Assembly (NCBI GenBank): GCA_031761405.1
Contig: JASEVX010000007.1
Span: 38,120,734 to 38,184,733, forward strand
DNA: 64,000 nt
Direction: 5' to 3'
Source: Serripes groenlandicus
Lineage: Eukaryota > Mollusca > Bivalvia > Cardiida > Cardiidae
Below the pieces are notes generated by a model. That model did no database searches. It saw nothing but the letters and a program-made list of their open reading frames with translations, and was not told the origin of the DNA. Positions 61,369 to 64,000 of this stretch are shown piece by piece (position 1 is the stretch's first letter; every line of letters begins with the position of its first letter). Both the position numbers and the translations under genes were made by a program.

Positions 61369-64000
61369 ATGTATCCTCTGTTGTTTGTCCTTGTATGTAG
61401 TACATTATTTTTGTTGACTACCTTTACCGTTCAGATGCTTGATTTAAAATTTTATTCGTGGAACGCCACTGGCCTTATGTCCAGTGCCTACTATCTCAGT
61501 AATGTTATTGACTCTGAGTCAATAGATATATGCGGTATTTCCGAACATTGGCTATATCCGTCTGAATTACATTTTCTGAATAGCATACATCCAAACTTTA
61601 ATGGGGTGGGCGTATGCGATTCAGATCTCAACATCTATAGTAACAGAACAGTTGGAAAAGGTGGCATTGCCTTGATGTGGAATAAAAGGTTAGATCATAT
61701 GGTTACACCACTGTGTATAGACTCTGACAGGATTATGGGTATACAGGTGCGGATGTCACGTGACTCCTACTTGTATATCATACAGGTATATTTGCCATGC
61801 TCTAACCATAGAATTGTACATTATCGGGAGAATATGGAGATTTTGCATGATTTGATTAGCATGTATTCTCAGACAGGAAGAGTCGTATTGATGGGTGATT
61901 TTAATGCCCATATAAATGGCAAAACATTTATTAAGCAAATTGACAGGAGGGGTACTGCATTGTGCGAACTAATCACTCTTTTCAATTTGTTTAATATTAC
62001 AACCTCAAAGTTGTGTTCCGGAGCAGACTCGAGTTATGTGTCTTATGACAAAAGCTCTAGGTCATTGATAGATCATGTCATTGTCTCGGACGAGCTATCG
62101 CTCTACGTGAAATACTGTAAAATCCTGGACGATAATTGTATTAATGTTTCTTGTCACCGTCCAATAGTATTTTACATTGAATTTATGTCTCATGATTGCG
62201 TTACTCACTGTTTTGATATGTCAGTCAAATGGCAAAGGGTGTCCGATGAACAGCTTCGTAACTATGATTTTAACGTCAGTGCTCGTCTTAAAGACAGTGT
62301 AGATCAGTTACCAGTTAACGATATACACTGTTTTATAGACAATCTATACCAGTGTATTTCGTCTGATATCAACACAGCTTCCAATGCTCATCTACCTCAC
62401 TCAACATATCGTTCATACCTAAAGCCATATTGGTCGGCCGATCTCAAAAAATCGCATGCGAGTATGAGAAATAAACGCACGGCCTGGATTGTCTCCGGCA
62501 GGCCAAGGGGCAGTGAATTCTCAAATTATAGAGAATATAAGGAAGCTAAAAGATGTTTTCGAGCATATCATAGAAACAGTTCCCTTAAATATTTACAAAA
62601 GGTTAATAGTGATATTGATAGTGCATCTGGTGTTGATAGTCCATTATTTTGGAGATTGTTTAATAGGAAAAGAAGACAAGTGAATTCAAATGTTTCTAGT
62701 GAGATTAAATTTGACGAAGTTGTAATTCGGGACCCAGAATTGATCTGCCATGAATGGAGTCGACACTTTGCATCCCTTTACTCAGATACAGAATGTAAGA
62801 CTTACGATGATACGCAATTTGAGACCGTTACAACGTGTACAAACTTTTTAAAAGAAGAGTCTATTGTGGTTGATGGTGATCACATTTCTCAAGAGGAAGT
62901 GTTATCGGCATTATCTACTTTAAAAAGTGGCAAAATGTGTGGTATAGATCGAGTAAGCAACGAACACCTCATCCATGGTGGATTAATGGTAAAACATTAC
63001 TTATCGGTATTTTTTGACTTAATGTATTGTAATAGTTATGTTCCCACAGCACTAAAACGTGGTACTATTTTAACGTTGTACAAAGGGGCTAGCAAACCAA
63101 AAAATGAGCCTTATAGCTATCGAGCCATAACCCTTTCATCATCTATTTTAAAATTATACGAAAAAGTACTGCTACAACGTTTACACAGGTCAATTAATAA
63201 ACCGTTACACTTTCTCCAGGGTGGGTTTCAGTCCAACATGGGAAGTTCTATGACATCCTTCATTCTGAAAGAAAATATACAGTTTTGCAAAGAAAACAAC
63301 AGTAAATTATTTGCGTGTTTTTTAGACGTCAAGCATTTGATCGTGTATGGCATAATGGTCTCTTTTACAAGCTAAATGAACTTGGCGTTAGTTATAAGCT
63401 TTTAAAAATAGTTATTGCAATGCATTCCGATATGTATAGCTGTGTAATGTATAATGGGTTTTATTCTGACTGGTTCCCTGTTTTACAGGGAACCAGGCAA
63501 GGTGGCGTCTGGTCACCATTTTTGTATCTTGTTTATATTAACTCACTACTTGACCAGTTAGTTAACAGTAAATTGGGTTTCCAGATTGAAGGGTCTCATT
63601 TCTGTGCTCCGTCTTTTGCAGATGACATGACAATTCTATCTTTGTCTAGCAAAGCCTTACAGGAAATGATTAATATATGTTATGAATATTCTTGCCTTTT
63701 GAGGTACCAATACAATTCTGGCAAGTGTGCCGTTGTCACGTTCAATGAATCTAAGCGTGTATACAAACGCAATTATCGGTCCTGGGTAGTTGGTAATAAT
63801 GCCATTTGTGAGAGAGAGGAATATAACCATTTAGGTATAATATGTAATAAGTATACTAACTCTACTCTCATTGTCAAGCAAGTTGATAGAAAATTAAGGG
63901 GTGCTTTCTTCGGTCTAATCAAAGACGGGTTATATATAAATGGGTTAAATCCATTAACCAGTTACAGTATTTATAGGTCGATTGTTATCCCGAGAGCTCT
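61369..64000 (+). pseudogene. LINE ORF2: EEP endonuclease and reverse transcriptase, frameshift in RT motif A
   Basis: The frame is open from ATG 61369 to 63375. The endonuclease shows FYSWNATGL, CGISEHWL, LMGDFNAHI, SLIDHVIVSD and SCHRPIVFYI. The last is usually SDHxP, so Cys replaces the Asp, either a family variant or damage. The RT begins with LKSGKMCGIDRVSNEHL and YRAITLSSSILKLYEK. Motif A reads FLDVK and then loses frame at about 63330-63338, where part of a short AAGC repeat seems to be missing. The frame ≡0 mod 3 continues from 63336 to the window end with RVWHNGLFYKL, GTRQGGVWSPF (motif B) and SFADDM (motif C). The C-terminus is outside the window. Confidence 0.85.

Larger units (their letters stand above)
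59224..64000 (+). mobile_element. Non-LTR retrotransposon (LINE), two-ORF type, cut by window end
   Basis: A coiled-coil ORF1 is followed by an ORF2 with an apurinic-like (EEP) endonuclease and reverse transcriptase. The 5' end lies between the 42-bp array (58973) and the ORF1 ATG at 59284. The 3' end is outside the window. ORF1 and ORF2 are each broken by one frameshift, so this copy is dead as read. It lies upstream of gelsolin exon A in the opposite orientation, so it probably occupies an intron. Motif style (FADD in the RT, separate ORF1) suggests the CR1/Jockey/I side of the LINE tree, but the clade was not resolved. Confidence 0.85.

Overview
The window looks like genomic DNA of a lophotrochozoan animal, most likely a bivalve mollusc. 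It is visibly AT-rich and intron-bearing, and it is full of short interspersed repeats and microsatellites typical of bivalve genomes. The one host gene recognised is a gelsolin-family gene with metazoan GT/AG introns. The organism call is an inference from repeat style and gene structure, since no species-specific marker was seen. There is one 200-base run of N (28699-28898) inside a microsatellite cluster.

Layout. From 1 to about 42.9 kb no intact host gene is visible. This part holds layered interspersed repeats. They are a 1.3-kb hairpin-ended family (here 'family H'; 1.35-3.75 kb, 5.85-6.37 kb, 40.55-41.85 kb), a roughly 0.7-kb family (here 'family R'; 1.80-2.41, 6.59-7.29 and 19.75-20.44 kb), tRNA-derived SINEs, tandem duplications, a dead LINE reverse-transcriptase tail (25.5-26.45 kb) and a microsatellite block (27.5-29.2 kb). 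Two small coding candidates stand out: a SAP-like 59-codon frame at 8569-8748 and a possible first exon at 24625-24667.

From 42.96 to 58.69 kb the minus strand carries the last eight exons of a gelsolin-like, actin-binding protein gene. The eight exons join in phase through seven introns and give 287 codons ending in TGA. The upstream exons lie beyond the right edge of the window. The introns are packed with mobile elements: a Ngaro/DIRS-type tyrosine-recombinase retrotransposon (about 53.5-58.3 kb, opposite strand) between the first two visible exons, and a non-LTR retrotransposon (about 59.2 kb to the window end) in the next upstream intron. Just upstream of the first visible exon lies a 42-bp minisatellite whose every unit contains a copy of the intron/exon acceptor junction.

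The dominant signal is a short element of about 190-235 bp, flanked by TTAA and ending CCCTTTCCCAC...GTGGGAAAGGG, with about 40 recognisable copies in both orientations. TTAA target duplications and CCCT termini point to a piggyBac-type non-autonomous element (MITE). Its core is a second, near-perfect palindrome. Several copies are interrupted by other elements, which gives an insertion order; one holds a 2.6-kb TTAA-flanked element that itself holds a mariner-like element.

No CRISPR array, operon, rRNA or convincing functional tRNA gene was seen.
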